A DNA stretch of 31,035 bases from Catenaria anguillulae PL171 (GCA_002102555.1 MCFL01000280.1:1-31035), one strand, 5' to 3'. Counted from the stretch's first letter, positions 1-9,916 are shown. Numbers and translations: made by a program. Notes: generated by a model not told the origin, from the letters alone.

Positions 1-1
1 C

Positions 2-1211
2 GGCGACCCGTCGTGCTGCCCCGGGCTCAGTCGGCAGGAAGTGCAATGCCGAGGAGACCGGGTGACGTACTTGTACGCCCGCTGGCACGCTTCGGATGGA
101 CTCATGAGAGTACATAGTAATCATGCTCATCGTTCCGGCGTCATTTTTCCAGACAAATCACTTCAGCAGAAGCACGAGCAGAGTTTCCGACTCGTGTTGG
201 CGAGCTGAGCGAATTGACCGGAACTGTAAAACCTGCGTTCATTTTGTCGCTTGGATGTCCTCCTCGGTCGTATGTTACGTAGCATCACAGCTGACTTGGA
301 AATGTGCCCTGCTCAACAGACACCTTTGGCGCTCCAAACACAACCGGAACCATTCCCCACGTCGCTTGCCAAGCTCACAAAGCTCCGAAAGCTGACGATT
401 GGCGAGACCAAAATGACGGGCCAGCTGCCCGACATCTTTCAACAGTTTGAAGACATGGAATGGCTGCTCTTGAGCGACAATTCCTTTACTGGGCCAGTGC
501 CACTGCTGCCCAACATTCCCGACAGTGGGTTCGTTGCTTCTTCCTTCTTCTTATTTACATTCACTGCATCATCCGTGCATCTCACATCTGCCCCGCAATA
601 TACACAGCGTCTGCTTCCTGCTTCCAAACCTCGCCATGCGCAAACCAGGCACCTCACCGTCGCCGCCGCAACGCGCCAACAATAACTTCACTTGCCTGCA
701 AGGCGCGCCCAACCAGCACCGCGGCAAGTGTTACCAGAACCTCAAGGACCACAACGTACCGCTGTGCGATCCATCGCTTGCCACCGTCACCATGGACGCG
801 ACAGGCGCGACGGCAGCTCCCGAGGCGCCAACGTCGCTTGCTGCCGGAGCAGTCGTGGGCATTGTGATTGGATCCATTGTATTGGCGGGCGCATTGTTTA
901 TGTTTGGCGTTCGATCGATTCGTCGGCAACGACCGGGCACGGGTTCGGGTGAGCCCAACAAGGGCCAAGTGTCAAGCGAAGCACAATGCAAACCGCTGGT
1001 GGATGAGGACGTGTTGTATTTGCCTGGCCCGGTCATTGTGCCGCTGGCGGAGGAGGGAGACCTGTTCTTGCCAGGTGTCATGTTTGGAACGTCTGCAGAG
1101 TCGGCGCATGTCGAGTTGGAAGTGGAAGAGGGAAAGATGGCGGATACACAGGAGGAAGCAAAAACGAGCGTGGTCGACTGTCGCCAAGCTCAGTGTGACG
1201 TGAATCCATGA
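2..1211 (+). CDS. LRR single-pass membrane protein, paralogue 1 (5' end outside window)
   Basis: Partial gene; the window opens inside the N-terminal Cys cap (CCPGL, then VQC and RVTYL). Proposed exons are 2-72, 153-225, 320-528 and 608-1211. Introns 73-152 and 529-607 are phase 2, as in the paralogues. The intron at 226-319 is phase 0 and less certain, though it sits where paralogues have a phase-2 intron. Three to four LRRs follow (for example KLRKLTIGETKMTGQLPD and LLLSDNSFTGPVPLLPN). Next comes the C-terminal four-Cys cap (VCFLL, NNNFTC, GKCYQNL, PLC), one membrane helix (AAGAVVGIVIGSIVLAGALF) and a basic stop (RSIRRQR). The acidic tail holds two D/E-x-L-x-LP motifs, DEDVLYLP and EEGDLFLP. 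By the positive-inside rule the LRRs face outside. The ligand and role are unknown. The stop is only 54 nt before the next gene's ATG. Confidence 0.82.
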
Positions 1212-1265
1212 GGCGAGCGTGGTGGCGGTGGCCATAAATACGAAAAATGTGTACAAGTGTCAACA

Positions 1266-3658
1266 ATGGAAACACCTCATGCAATCCTTCCGGTTGAGAT
1301 CTTGCTCTCTGTACTTGGCCTGGCAAGCCCAGCATCCCGACTCGCCGCCACCTCGTCCGCCGTCGGCACCTTGCTCAGGGACGATCGTGCCGTCCAGCAT
1401 GCTTGGGTCAACCGAATTGTGTTCTCGGACACGGCCTTTTGTGACGACCTTGGGGACAGTGACGGTCAGAGAGTGCCGTCTCGTCGACTGTGCACTTTTC
1501 TGGAGCCGTTCGAAAACATGATTGACGATTTCCGGTTGTTGGATTGTGTTGACAACCATCCGACCGTTCCATCGTACTGGGCCCAGTATCGACGACAGCA
1601 CGATGAAAAGCACGACGAGCGAGTCAAGCAGTCCATTGCTGCCGTGTACAGCTTTGCTCCACTTCTCGCTTCAGCAGCCATCCAGAGCAGCCATTCAACA
1701 CCACCCGACGACCCACGAGCCCCCAAAAGCACTTTGCAACGCTCTGTGGATCTCGTACGGTTGTGTGTCTTCTTCATGCGCATCCGCCACCTCGAAGCCT
1801 TTTCAGCTACCATGCGTACCATCTCGCAACAGCCGTCAAATCGTTTATCCGTTCAGCGATGCCCATCTTGCGTCACGGACGACGCTGAGCTACTCATCGG
1901 CATGGGCCTTGACCATAATGACAAGCACGTTTTCGCCAACCTTTTTCTGTTGAAGGCGCTCTCAGACTTGCCGCCGTTGGACTTCATTCAAGCCATGGCC
2001 GCCATGTTTCCACCCGAAGCAATCGCCAGGCGGACCCTCACGAGATATGTCCACAACCAGCAATCGGATGCAACGACTTGCGCGACGACTCTGCACCAAG
2101 ATCCAGAGCACTTAGTTCGGGTGCTCCAATGGATCCAGAACACTGTCTTTCGCAGTCAGCCGTTGCCGGTCTTTGCCTCGATACTTGCCCGCCACGTCGA
2201 CAACTATCAAGCATTCCTGCATACATTTCTCGTGATGGATGTTCCCAATCTCGTCGCTCTTCGCGCCAGGAATGTTCAGGTTGCATTTTTCTCCAACACA
2301 TTTACATTCTATGCAAGCCGTGGGCTGGGGTTCGAAGTCCTGGCCACCTGCCTAAACAGGCGATTGCTGTCTCATGAGGATATTGGCGCCGTGATCGATA
2401 GCGCTTGCATGATGGAAGATGGCGAGCGCAGTCGCGAGTGGTTGAAGGTATTGGATGAGCATGTCACGCATGCGAATCTCGTCGACCTTTTCGTACTTGG
2501 TATGTTTGCTCTGTTTTCACACGCTTTCTCTGATGACTGACTGAACGGACTGTGTTTTATGCGACAGCCCTCCAGCGCCGACTGGAACGGCTGTCTGATG
2601 CTTGCCGCGCAAGCTCCAACAAAACACTCGCCATCGACTGCACTCCACTGATTCTCTACATGGTCCGCCGCCAAGTCGACCCCATGCTGGTATTCGCACG
2701 CACCCACAGCGACCTTCCGCCCGGCCCGCATTGTATCACCATGTTCTTCGACTCCATTTACTCGGCCCTTTCCCCGAGTCACTGGACACGGCCCGACGAC
2801 TTGTTTCGGTTTCTCGACCACCTGGCGACTGCCGGCCAAGGCTTGGTTGACGACAACGAAGTGCCCGAATTGGATTTCACCTGCGCTGCGCTCCACTATC
2901 TGCTGACCAACTGCCTTGGCACGGCATCCACGCTTGACCCAATCGTTGACAAGTTCACTCCGGCGCAATTCACTTTATTTGCCGCACTCGCGCTCGCCTT
3001 TATGTCACTATGCGAACAAGACTCAAGGTCCGATGCCCAATTCCTCACGCCATTCGAAACGCTCGCCGCCTTTGTTGGCAACGCAGACAAGGATCCCGGC
3101 GGTCGGTCCGCGCACCAGCTCGCATCACTTTACCAGCCCACACTGCTCCCGCCATGGATTCAACTGGCGCTCCCGCGCTTCATTGAATCCAACGCGAAAG
3201 CATCGAATGGTGAGCTGGCAGGCTCGCCCAAACCCATCCCACGTGCTCTCTCGACATTCATCCTTCTCGACCGCAAACTTGTCATTGATTCCATCACCTG
3301 GTCGGCGCAAACGCGCCCCAATCTGTGGACCGTATTCACGCCCGACGAGATTGGCGTGCGTCTCACGAGTATCAGCGACGCATTCGAGTGCTTGCAGGCG
3401 GTTTTGGACACGACGCCCGCCCTGGCAATTCAGCGGTGGAATAGATTGCCACCGCGGATTGTGAATTCGGACGAGTGGAGTCGGTTGATTATGAGCTGGT
3501 TAGGCAAGTCGGCGATGGATGAGAGGAGTATGAGGAAGAAGAAGGTGTCGCCAGGTGCTGATGACGATTGGGTGGTATTGGTGATCAGCCGCTTGAGCGT
3601 AAGCGTGCAGCAGGAGCAAACAGAATCGATGGGGTTGGGTTGGGTTGGGATTGGTTGA
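1266..3658 (+). CDS. F-box-like N-terminus with long helical C-terminal region, function unknown
   Basis: Two exons, 1266-2499 and 2568-3658, join in frame across a 68-nt intron (GTATGT donor, GACAG acceptor, phase 1). They give 774 aa. I start at ATG 1266 (METPHAILPVEIL) because the slightly longer frame upstream begins with GTG. Residues about 5-50 read as an F-box: LPVEIL, a hydrophobic spacer, SRLAATSSAVGTLLRDD, then a Trp. F-boxes bind Skp1 in SCF ubiquitin ligases. This match is by eye only. The rest is mostly alternating hydrophobic and polar helices with few charged runs, as in an alpha-solenoid. I see no LRR, WD40 or Kelch repeats, signal peptide or membrane segment. It sits between LRR paralogues 1 and 2, but nothing in the sequence links it functionally to them. 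Confidence 0.75.
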
Positions 3659-4185
3659 CCGGATTTGGAGGAGGTCTGGGTAAGGCGTCGATTGCAGGTG
3701 CATGCCGTGCTTGGTGATCACATTACATACTTTCACTTGCTTCGTTTCCGCTGCACGGATTCGCGGTGACGCTCTGCATCTACTGGCGTGATACCCGGGC
3801 CAAAGCATGAGGCAATTTGATGAGCCAGGGCATTCCTTCCGCCAGCGCCATCGTATTCCTTATTCCCAGGAGAGAGTAGCCCCGTAGCCCTCAGTTTGGC
3901 ACGTTGTGAGTCGGGAATGTCTCGTTTGGCCGCTTGTGGTTGTCATCATTGCGGTCAAGTCAATGGTGCAGTTTTGACGCGCAGGCAATCAATACAACCA
4001 GGAAGAGCGGTCGTCCGCTGCAGCACACCGCACCGTGCCAAAATCACAACATAAATAACTCCATATATTGAGTGGTCCCAACCTGTCCTCTGCAGCTGCG
4101 AGCCGTCGTTCTGCCCGCCAATCACGATGACACACCGTTCTCATGAAAACAAGCGCACAATCATCAGCAACAACTGACAACAGCC
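3659..4185. other. Intergenic, 527 nt
   Basis: This stretch holds the 3' flank of the F-box-like gene and the promoter and 5' leader of LRR paralogue 2. AT-rich TATA-like strings (cataaataactccatatatt) lie about 115-135 nt before the ATG. In the frame of the downstream gene a TGA about 42 nt before the ATG blocks extension, and no hydrophobic leader is encoded just upstream. I see no RNA gene or repeat. Confidence 0.5.
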
Positions 4186-5399
4186 ATGTCAAATTTCACC
4201 CTGTCTGAGACCCGCAGCTCGACCTTGTCGGGAGGCCCCAGCGACTGCGCCGTTGCTCGTTCATTCGACTTTCAGCTTCAGATTGGGAACACGCCAGGCT
4301 GCTGCCCAGGTATCGACGCCTCTGACATTGAATGCAACCAAGGGTCGCGGATCACAAGGGTGGGCGCCAGTGAGCAAAACACTCGTGGGCCGATTCCATC
4401 CAAAATCGGCGAATTGACCGAGCTCTTGCAGTTGTGGGCATTTGGAAACCGGATGCCCGGTGAGTTGCCAAAAGGAATTGGAAACATGAAGAACTTGACC
4501 CATCTGTGCGTTGTCTTTTGTTGTTCCCCTTATCATTTCCGTGACGAATCTCATTCTCCAGAAACTGGAACTGGTTACTTGCGCAGCATTCTCTACGAAA
4601 ACCAGCTTTCAAACTCGCTTCCCGACACGCTCGTGAACCTCAAAAAGCTCGAAGTTCTTCGTTTGGATAAAAATAAGTTCACTGGGCCTGTTCCGTTGCT
4701 CCCAAACCCGCGGTACGATTCTATGGACTCAGGTCACTTACTTACCTGGATCGGATGACGATGATGATATGCTCATAATCTTTTTTTTTCAATAGGGAAT
4801 GCACCCTTGTTGCTGGTCCAAACGATGGAAACAAGTTTACCTGTCTCCTAGGCGATCCAACTAAGCACGTTGGTCCTTGCTACGACAACCTTCGTGTCTC
4901 CGGCGTCACTCAGCAATGTCCGCCGAGTGCATCAGGTGCCAACGCGGCCGATACCTCGCCGCCGGCGCCTGCTGCCCCTGAAGACAAGGGTTCCCCAACT
5001 GCGGCTGCTGCAGACAAGGGTTTCCCAACTGCGGCTGCTCTTGGAGGTGTCGGTGTCATACTTGTTGCGCTCATGGTCCTTGGTGTCGCGCTGTACCGTC
5101 GTCGCCAAGCTTCCACTTCTGGCAAGCAACCGCAATCGGTGGAAATGGGAACGGCAGAAACAGATCCAGCTCCGTCACTGCTCGGTGCTGGCAGCGATGG
5201 CTTGCGTCCAATGACCCCGTTCACGGCCGTGCCGGTTCAGGTCGGTGGGCAAGACCAATTCAAAGACTTGTGGTCGTCTCCTACGCCAACCGAGTTCCCT
5301 CCTCCATTGCCCGCACTGATGGTGGATGACGGCAAGCAGGTGGAGCAAATTCTGGCCAACATTGAGCGAGAACGCACCGCCTCGCCTCGCTTCCCATAG
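4186..5399 (+). CDS. LRR single-pass membrane protein, paralogue 2
   Basis: Exons 4186-4505, 4587-4712 and 4796-5399 give 349 aa; both introns (81 and 83 nt) are phase 2. The leader MSNFTLSETRSSTLSGG is hydrophilic with no signal peptide. The N-terminal Cys cap spans residues 20-50 (DCAVAR, CCPGID, IEC). About four LRRs follow to residue 148, including LILYENQLSNSLPDTL and LRLDKNKFTGPVPLLPN. The C-terminal Cys cap covers residues 151-190 (NKFTC, CYDNLR). A Pro/Ala-rich stalk precedes the membrane helix at about 229-249 (GGVGVILVALMVLGVALY), which ends in YRRRQ. The tail ends in KQVEQILANIERERTASPRF and lacks the D-x-L-x-LP motif of paralogues 1, 4 and 5. Compared with paralogues 3-5, introns between the cap and the first repeats are missing, which suggests intron loss. 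Probable surface receptor or adhesin; ligand unknown. Confidence 0.88.
4983..5039 (+). repeat. 30-nt tandem duplication in the stalk of LRR paralogue 2
   Basis: Two adjacent near-identical units (4983-5012 and 5013-5039) encode DKGSPTAAA and DKGFPTAAA, just before the membrane helix. The length is a multiple of three, so it lengthens the extracellular stalk without shifting the frame. The near identity suggests a recent duplication. Confidence 0.85.
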
Positions 5400-5590
5400 A
5401 CGCATGCAGCCGACGCACCAGTCAACGACTGCATACGCATTCTTTGCCCCAGACGTGTTACCGTATTTTTTTACTTGAAGCATACTTCAACGTTTCTGTT
5501 TGTTTTGTCCGTCGTCATGGACTGAACCGGCGACCGAGAACCCCAAGGCATAAGGAAACCACGCATCACACATTCGCATCGGTGATATGA

Positions 5591-5704
5591 GCCACCGACT
5601 TTCCACCGCCGTTGCCTGGATTGGTTGTGGACGATGCCAAGCAGGTGCAGGACATTTTGGCCGACATGGAGCGTGAGCGTACCTTGTCACCTCGGTATCC
5701 ATAA
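5591..5704 (+). pseudogene. Duplicated 3' end of LRR paralogue 2 (tail fragment)
   Basis: Read in one frame, this stretch encodes ATDFPPPLPGLVVDDAKQ and then VQDILADMERERTLSPRYP before a TAA. The last residues of paralogue 2 are TEFPPPLPALMVDDGKQ and then VEQILANIERERTASPRFP, also followed by a stop. About 27 of 36 residues match, and most differences are conservative (E/D, N/D, I/M, F/Y). No LRR, Cys cap or membrane helix precedes it, and a TGA lies directly upstream in this frame. It is either the remnant of a deleted paralogue or an alternative last exon of paralogue 2. The conservative pattern would fit selection on the tail peptide. Confidence 0.75.
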
Positions 5705-5994
5705 GTTGCACATGATTCATTCAGTACCACTTTCAACATAGACGCACAGTCCTTATAAATTACCCCATCTGCTTTCGTTTTCTTGCAGTTCATGCATCAC
5801 AAGAGGCATCATTGGTTGACTCAGTTCGTCGCGTATGTACAGTGTACCGTTTTGTCTCACATGCTGCTTCGTGCCGAAATCATGGGAAGAGCTGCACCGC
5901 ACCACCCAAATAGGGGAAAAGTCAAAAACAATGCCAAAAATCGCCCACTTACGCACACTATACACCGCACACAGTCCACCCCGGCCTTGAATGC

Positions 5995-6007
5995 GATAAA
6001 TGAGTAC
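5995..6007 (+). promoter_or_regulatory. GATAAATGAGTAC string upstream of LRR paralogue 3
   Basis: This 13-nt string lies 170 nt before the ATG of LRR paralogue 3. It recurs with a single change (GATAAATGAATAC, 9845-9857) 59 nt before the ATG of the nucleoside transporter. It may be a shared promoter element with a TATA-like core, or chance. Confidence 0.2.
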
Positions 6008-6177
6008 CTCCACCGCCACATCCCCTGATGAGATGCACCACTGGCCGGAATCTTACTTGAACGACGCATGCCCGTCAGCAAAGTCGCCCGCGCAGGGTCG
6101 TGATTCCACAAATTTAAAAAACTGCTCCCCATAAAACACATATCCATGCAAGTAGCCTTCCCGCCGCGTCCACGATC

Positions 6178-7607
6178 ATGTCCACTCCAACTCAATCTCC
6201 GCAAGCTTCACCAACGCCGCTGACAGAGGTACTGTCGACAATACGCAGCACGGTTCCGCCCGTTGAACGCGGTCCCAGCGACTGCGCCATAGTGCGCCTG
6301 CTCGACTTTCGGCCCGAGGTCGGGTCCAAGCCTGGATGCTGCCCTGGGCTGGATGAGGTGGACGCTCGGTGTGATTTTCGCAATGGACGAGTCACGTTTA
6401 TTGGTGTCAGCGAGCAGGAGACGAGGACAATACCAGAGAGCATCGGCGAATTGGACGAATTACGAATGTTGTATGTGCCTTCGAGTACAATGAGTCTCGG
6501 CAGGCCTCGGTTTTAGTGCTCATGCATCGCTCGAGACCAATTGATGTGTAGATGGGCACACAGTAACCATGCGACATTGACTGGTCCGCTTCCGCAATCC
6601 ATGGCAAAACTCTCAAAAATCACTCAAATGTTCGCCTTTCTTTGGCCCCCGCTGTCCCACCCCGGCCTTCGCACGATATTGACTGACCAAGCAACGATTA
6701 CGTTTAGAAATGTCGAAAACAACCAGCTTACGGGACAACTGCCTGATATCTTTCACGACAAACGGCTCGAGTACCTGTATGTTCCCAATGCGGACACTGG
6801 TCGACGCTCTCTACCTACCTCCATTCTGACCACCGCTCCCTACACTCTCTTGCCAGCATGCTTGCCAACAACAACTTCACTGGCCGAATCCCGCTCCTCC
6901 CGCCAATGTCTATGAATTTGTACGCATGCATGCGCGGTTTCCGCCCGCCCACATGATGACACTGGTACCTGACCTTGTCCCACACTTTCCCCCTCAGCCA
7001 ATGTGTCTTGCTCCGCGGCCCATCGGACTCGAACCGCTTCACCTGCGCCGAAGGCGACCCGCGCCAGCACATTGGCTCGTGCTACCAAAACTTGCGCGCC
7101 AACGGGATTCCTCCATGCACGCCATTGCCTTCGTCCGCTCCATCCACGCCCATCGTATTGTCTGGCCCGATCGAAGGCGACGCGACAAATGCGGCCGCAC
7201 CTGTATCCGCGCTCGTCATTGTGTTTTTGTCGGTCTCGGCGACACTGTTGACGGTCGTGGCCATCATTAGCGTCATCATGTGCTACCAGCGACGGCGAGA
7301 GAACAGGGACGATTGGGAGCTGGAATCTGCCGTCGGGTCGTGGGCGAGCGAAGACGAGCAGGAGCGGTTGGATGACGGGATGGATGTTGGCCAGTTGCTG
7401 CGACCAGGTGACGTCGAGCCGGTGAGTGGAGCAGAATATCCAGTGACGATGGGTGTGCAGCCGCCGTTGCCGCGGCCGCCCAGTGCAGATCCGTTGGGAG
7501 CGGGTGAGTTGAGGGGCCGGCAGTGCGAGCGGGCTCGCATAGAAATGGCGATTCCGCTGGTCACCAAGAAGGACATGATGATGCGTGGACCAGAGCAGGA
7601 CGAATGA
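6178..7607 (+). CDS. LRR single-pass membrane protein, paralogue 3
   Basis: Five exons (6178-6470, 6552-6629, 6708-6776, 6857-6919, 6998-7607) joined by four phase-2 introns of 78-81 nt give 370 aa. The leader is Ser/Thr/Pro-rich and has no signal peptide. The N-terminal cap has Cys at 36, 54-55 and 65 (SDCAIVRLLDF, GCCPGL). LRRs follow, one per exon: WAHSNHATLTGPLPQSM, VENNQLTGQLPDIF, MLANNNFTGRIPLLP. The C-terminal cap has Cys at about 170, 184, 196 and 208 (NRFTC, SCYQNLR). The membrane helix is at about 237-263 (ALVIVFLSVSATLLTVVAII), followed by CYQRRR. The tail is acidic, then Pro-rich, and lacks the D-x-L-x-LP motif. Probable N-out surface protein of unknown ligand. Confidence 0.88.
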
Positions 7608-8093
7608 ATTGCAATGCATGTGTGACAGCCCCTCTCAACAGCGCGTGACGTTGGACTTGGTCGAGTGCACTTGAGGCCGTCCAGAAACAAAGAGACACAG
7701 ACAAACCTTCTCCCATGTGTCTTTCCCATCATGACCGGCCCGGCTTGACCGGTATCGCAGGGAGGGGTGCGGTGGATGACAATTCGTACGGTGCAAACAC
7801 GAAGCATTACGAAAAGGCACAGGATTCCGACACGGCGAAGGCTTGTGTTTCACTTGGACCTTGATTCTGATCGCGCAAATTGGCTCAGCTGAAATACGTT
7901 GCATCATTGTATAGTTTTGTATCATCTTGGTATGGATATGAGGCAGCCAAGCTTCGCACTATAACCAAGCTCAGCAGCCCATGCATGCTCGCCAAGTACA
8001 TGTCTCTTCAAGTCACTGCAATCAAGACCCGGGTTTGATTCCTTCCCGCAACCGCCACCCCCACCAGCTGCCCGCTCCTCAATCTCTGTCGCC
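7608..8093. other. Intergenic, 486 nt
   Basis: 3' flank of LRR paralogue 3 and upstream region of paralogue 4. No conserved coding frame and no hydrophobic leader in frame with paralogue 4. A string near 8030-8045 (gggtttgattcc) superficially resembles a tRNA T-arm, but its stem does not pair. I see nothing else. Confidence 0.5.
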
Positions 8094-9580
8094 ATGTCAT
8101 CCAATAGCACCAGACATCCCCGTCCTGGGCGAAGCACAGACGTTACTGGGGGCTCGGCCGAGTGTGCCATCGTCCGAGCACTCGACTTTGAAATCGAGCC
8201 TTCTCAAAAGACATGTTGCCCTGGACTACCTAGTTTGGATGTTCGTTGTGATGACCATGACCGTGTGACTGGAATGTACGTGCGACATATGGGTTCGCTC
8301 TCGGGCTACAGTGGACACTGGGTCTCGGACACTGACAATGACTTGCTACCCGTTTAGTCTTGTAAGCGAGCAGATGACAAAGGCCGACGGGAGCGGACTC
8401 CATGGCGGCCCGCTCCCAGAGAGTATAGGACGGCTGGACCAAGTGTACATCATGTATGGACGGACGCCTCGCCAAACCGCATTCATCTGCCGTTTTCTGT
8501 TGCTCGCTCGCTGACGTGCAATGTCTGTACATATCAGATGGGCGTATGGCAACAACCTTAGTGGCGAAATTCCTCAGTCAATGAACAACCTTCGCAAGCT
8601 CCAAAACCTGTACGTGCTCTCTCATGTTGTTTTGAGATTGTGAAGACTGACATACATACGCTGTGGTGGGCGGGCCAGAAACCTGAGCAATAACAGCTTG
8701 ACTGGCAGCATTCCCGACATCTTCTCTGACAAGCCGTTGACTTACCTGTGCGTTCAAGATCACCCCCGTCCGCCAATTTGCTTCTCAAATGTCGTCGCTC
8801 ACTGGTTACAATTCTGTTCCCAGGGACCTGACTCTCAATCGATTCACGGGTCCCGTCCCACCGCTCCCGTACATGGTCAGCAGGTATGCTCTTGCAAATT
8901 GACCTCTACCTTCATTGTTCCCGTCACTTTGCTCATCTCCCCGGATCCTTTGCGCCAGTTGCTACGTAACGTCGTATTCGTCAACCGAAGGCAACAAATT
9001 CACCTGCCTTTTGGGCGACCCGCTCAACCACAAGGGCGCATGCTACGACAACTTGCGTGCCCTGCAGCTCCAGCCATGTACTCCACATCGCCCGCCAGTC
9101 GCAACCGACGTGCCGCCTGATCCGCAGGAACAGGCCCCGCCACAACCCACATCTGCGGGCCCACCTGGGTTGCCCCCCGTCATGATTGTGCTCATCTCCA
9201 TGTCTGCCACCGCGGCGTTTGTGTCCATTGTGGCGCTGAGCGTGTTTACCGCGCAGCAGCGCAGGCGCAAGCGGCGGTTGGAAGCAACCGATTTGGCGAC
9301 AGGCGCGGGTCCAACAGGGGCAAAGGATGTCGTGTATGCAAAGTTGGCAGTGGGTGCCGAGCAAGGGCACGTGTACACGGCGGTGCAGAGCCAATCCGCG
9401 GTGCTCTCGCAGGGAGGGGAGGCCGGTGGGCTTGTGTTTGTTGTGCCAAAACAGGGACACCGGGGTCGCGGCCAGCAGGTCATGCTCATGCCTGCAGCCC
9501 CGAGGCAGGTGCGGGAAGAAGAAGAGTTGTTTTTGCCGCAGGAGGAAGTGGAGATACCCGAGGTAGACATTGGGGAGTGA
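8094..9580 (+). CDS. LRR single-pass membrane protein, paralogue 4
   Basis: Six exons (8094-8275, 8358-8453, 8538-8609, 8679-8747, 8824-8883, 8959-9580) give 366 aa. All five introns are phase 2 and 69-84 nt long. The leader (MSSNSTRHPRPGRSTDV) has no signal peptide. The N-terminal cap has Cys at 24, 41-42 and 52. Each LRR fills one exon: VSEQ..LHGGPLPESIGRL (96 nt), WAYGNNLSGEIPQSMNNL (72 nt), LSNNSLTGSIPDIF (69 nt) and LTLNRFTGPVPPLP (60 nt). The C-terminal cap has Cys at 161, 176, 188 and 200 with the spacing C-x11-C-x11-C (NKFTC, ACYDNLR). The helix at about 233-257 (VMIVLISMSATAAFVSIVAL) is followed by QQRRRKRR. The tail ends with EEELFLPQ, one copy of the shared motif. This is the clearest example of the family's gene structure. 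Confidence 0.9.
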
Positions 9581-9916
9581 GAGTGTGGCCGTACCGTACT
9601 AGTATTGTGCAGGAGAGATGATTCCCGACTTGTCCATTGATGGAGACTGATGAGATGTAATTGACACTTGATTCGACGGATGCTCTTGTGTTGATTCTGC
9701 GTTGTCGGCCAGCGAGATTTTCTCCGTCAATACGTTGACCATCATGCCCAACTTGAAGCTGGGACATGGCCGTGCTTCACATGACAGAACGGCCGCGGTG
9801 ACCACTGACCAGCCTGCATACAAAACAAAAGTAGCTCCTCATGGGATAAATGAATACATGGACTTTGCGCATTCCCCTTCTATTGCCCATAACTCACGTA
9901 ACACCTGCCATCTCAA
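9581..9916. other. Intergenic, 336 nt
   Basis: 3' flank of LRR paralogue 4 and promoter of the nucleoside transporter gene. It contains GATAAATGAATAC at 9845-9857, listed separately. I see no coding frame or RNA gene. Confidence 0.5.
9845..9857 (+). promoter_or_regulatory. GATAAATGAATAC string upstream of the nucleoside transporter
   Basis: One mismatch to the string at 5995-6007 before LRR paralogue 3; it lies 59 nt upstream of the transporter ATG. A TATA-like role is possible but not shown. Confidence 0.2.

Larger units (their letters stand above)
5400..6177. other. Intergenic, about 780 nt, containing a duplicated gene tail
   Basis: Between LRR paralogues 2 and 3. It holds the 3' flank of paralogue 2, a duplicated fragment of that gene's last codons (5591-5704, listed separately) and the promoter of paralogue 3. 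The string GATAAATGAGTAC at 5995-6007 recurs, with one change, before the nucleoside transporter gene. I see no other coding frame, RNA gene or repeat. Confidence 0.5.

Noticed and set aside
2325-2350. T-arm-like string ggttcgaagtcc
   Set aside because: It lies inside the conserved coding frame of the F-box-like gene, and no other tRNA arms are present.
6840-7619. 259-codon minus-strand frame antisense to LRR paralogue 3
   Set aside because: Arg/His-rich shadow frame. The plus strand carries the paralogue-conserved splice structure.
8000-8060. Possible tRNA, from a T-arm-like string near 8030
   Set aside because: The stem around the loop does not pair, and no acceptor, D or anticodon arms can be drawn upstream.
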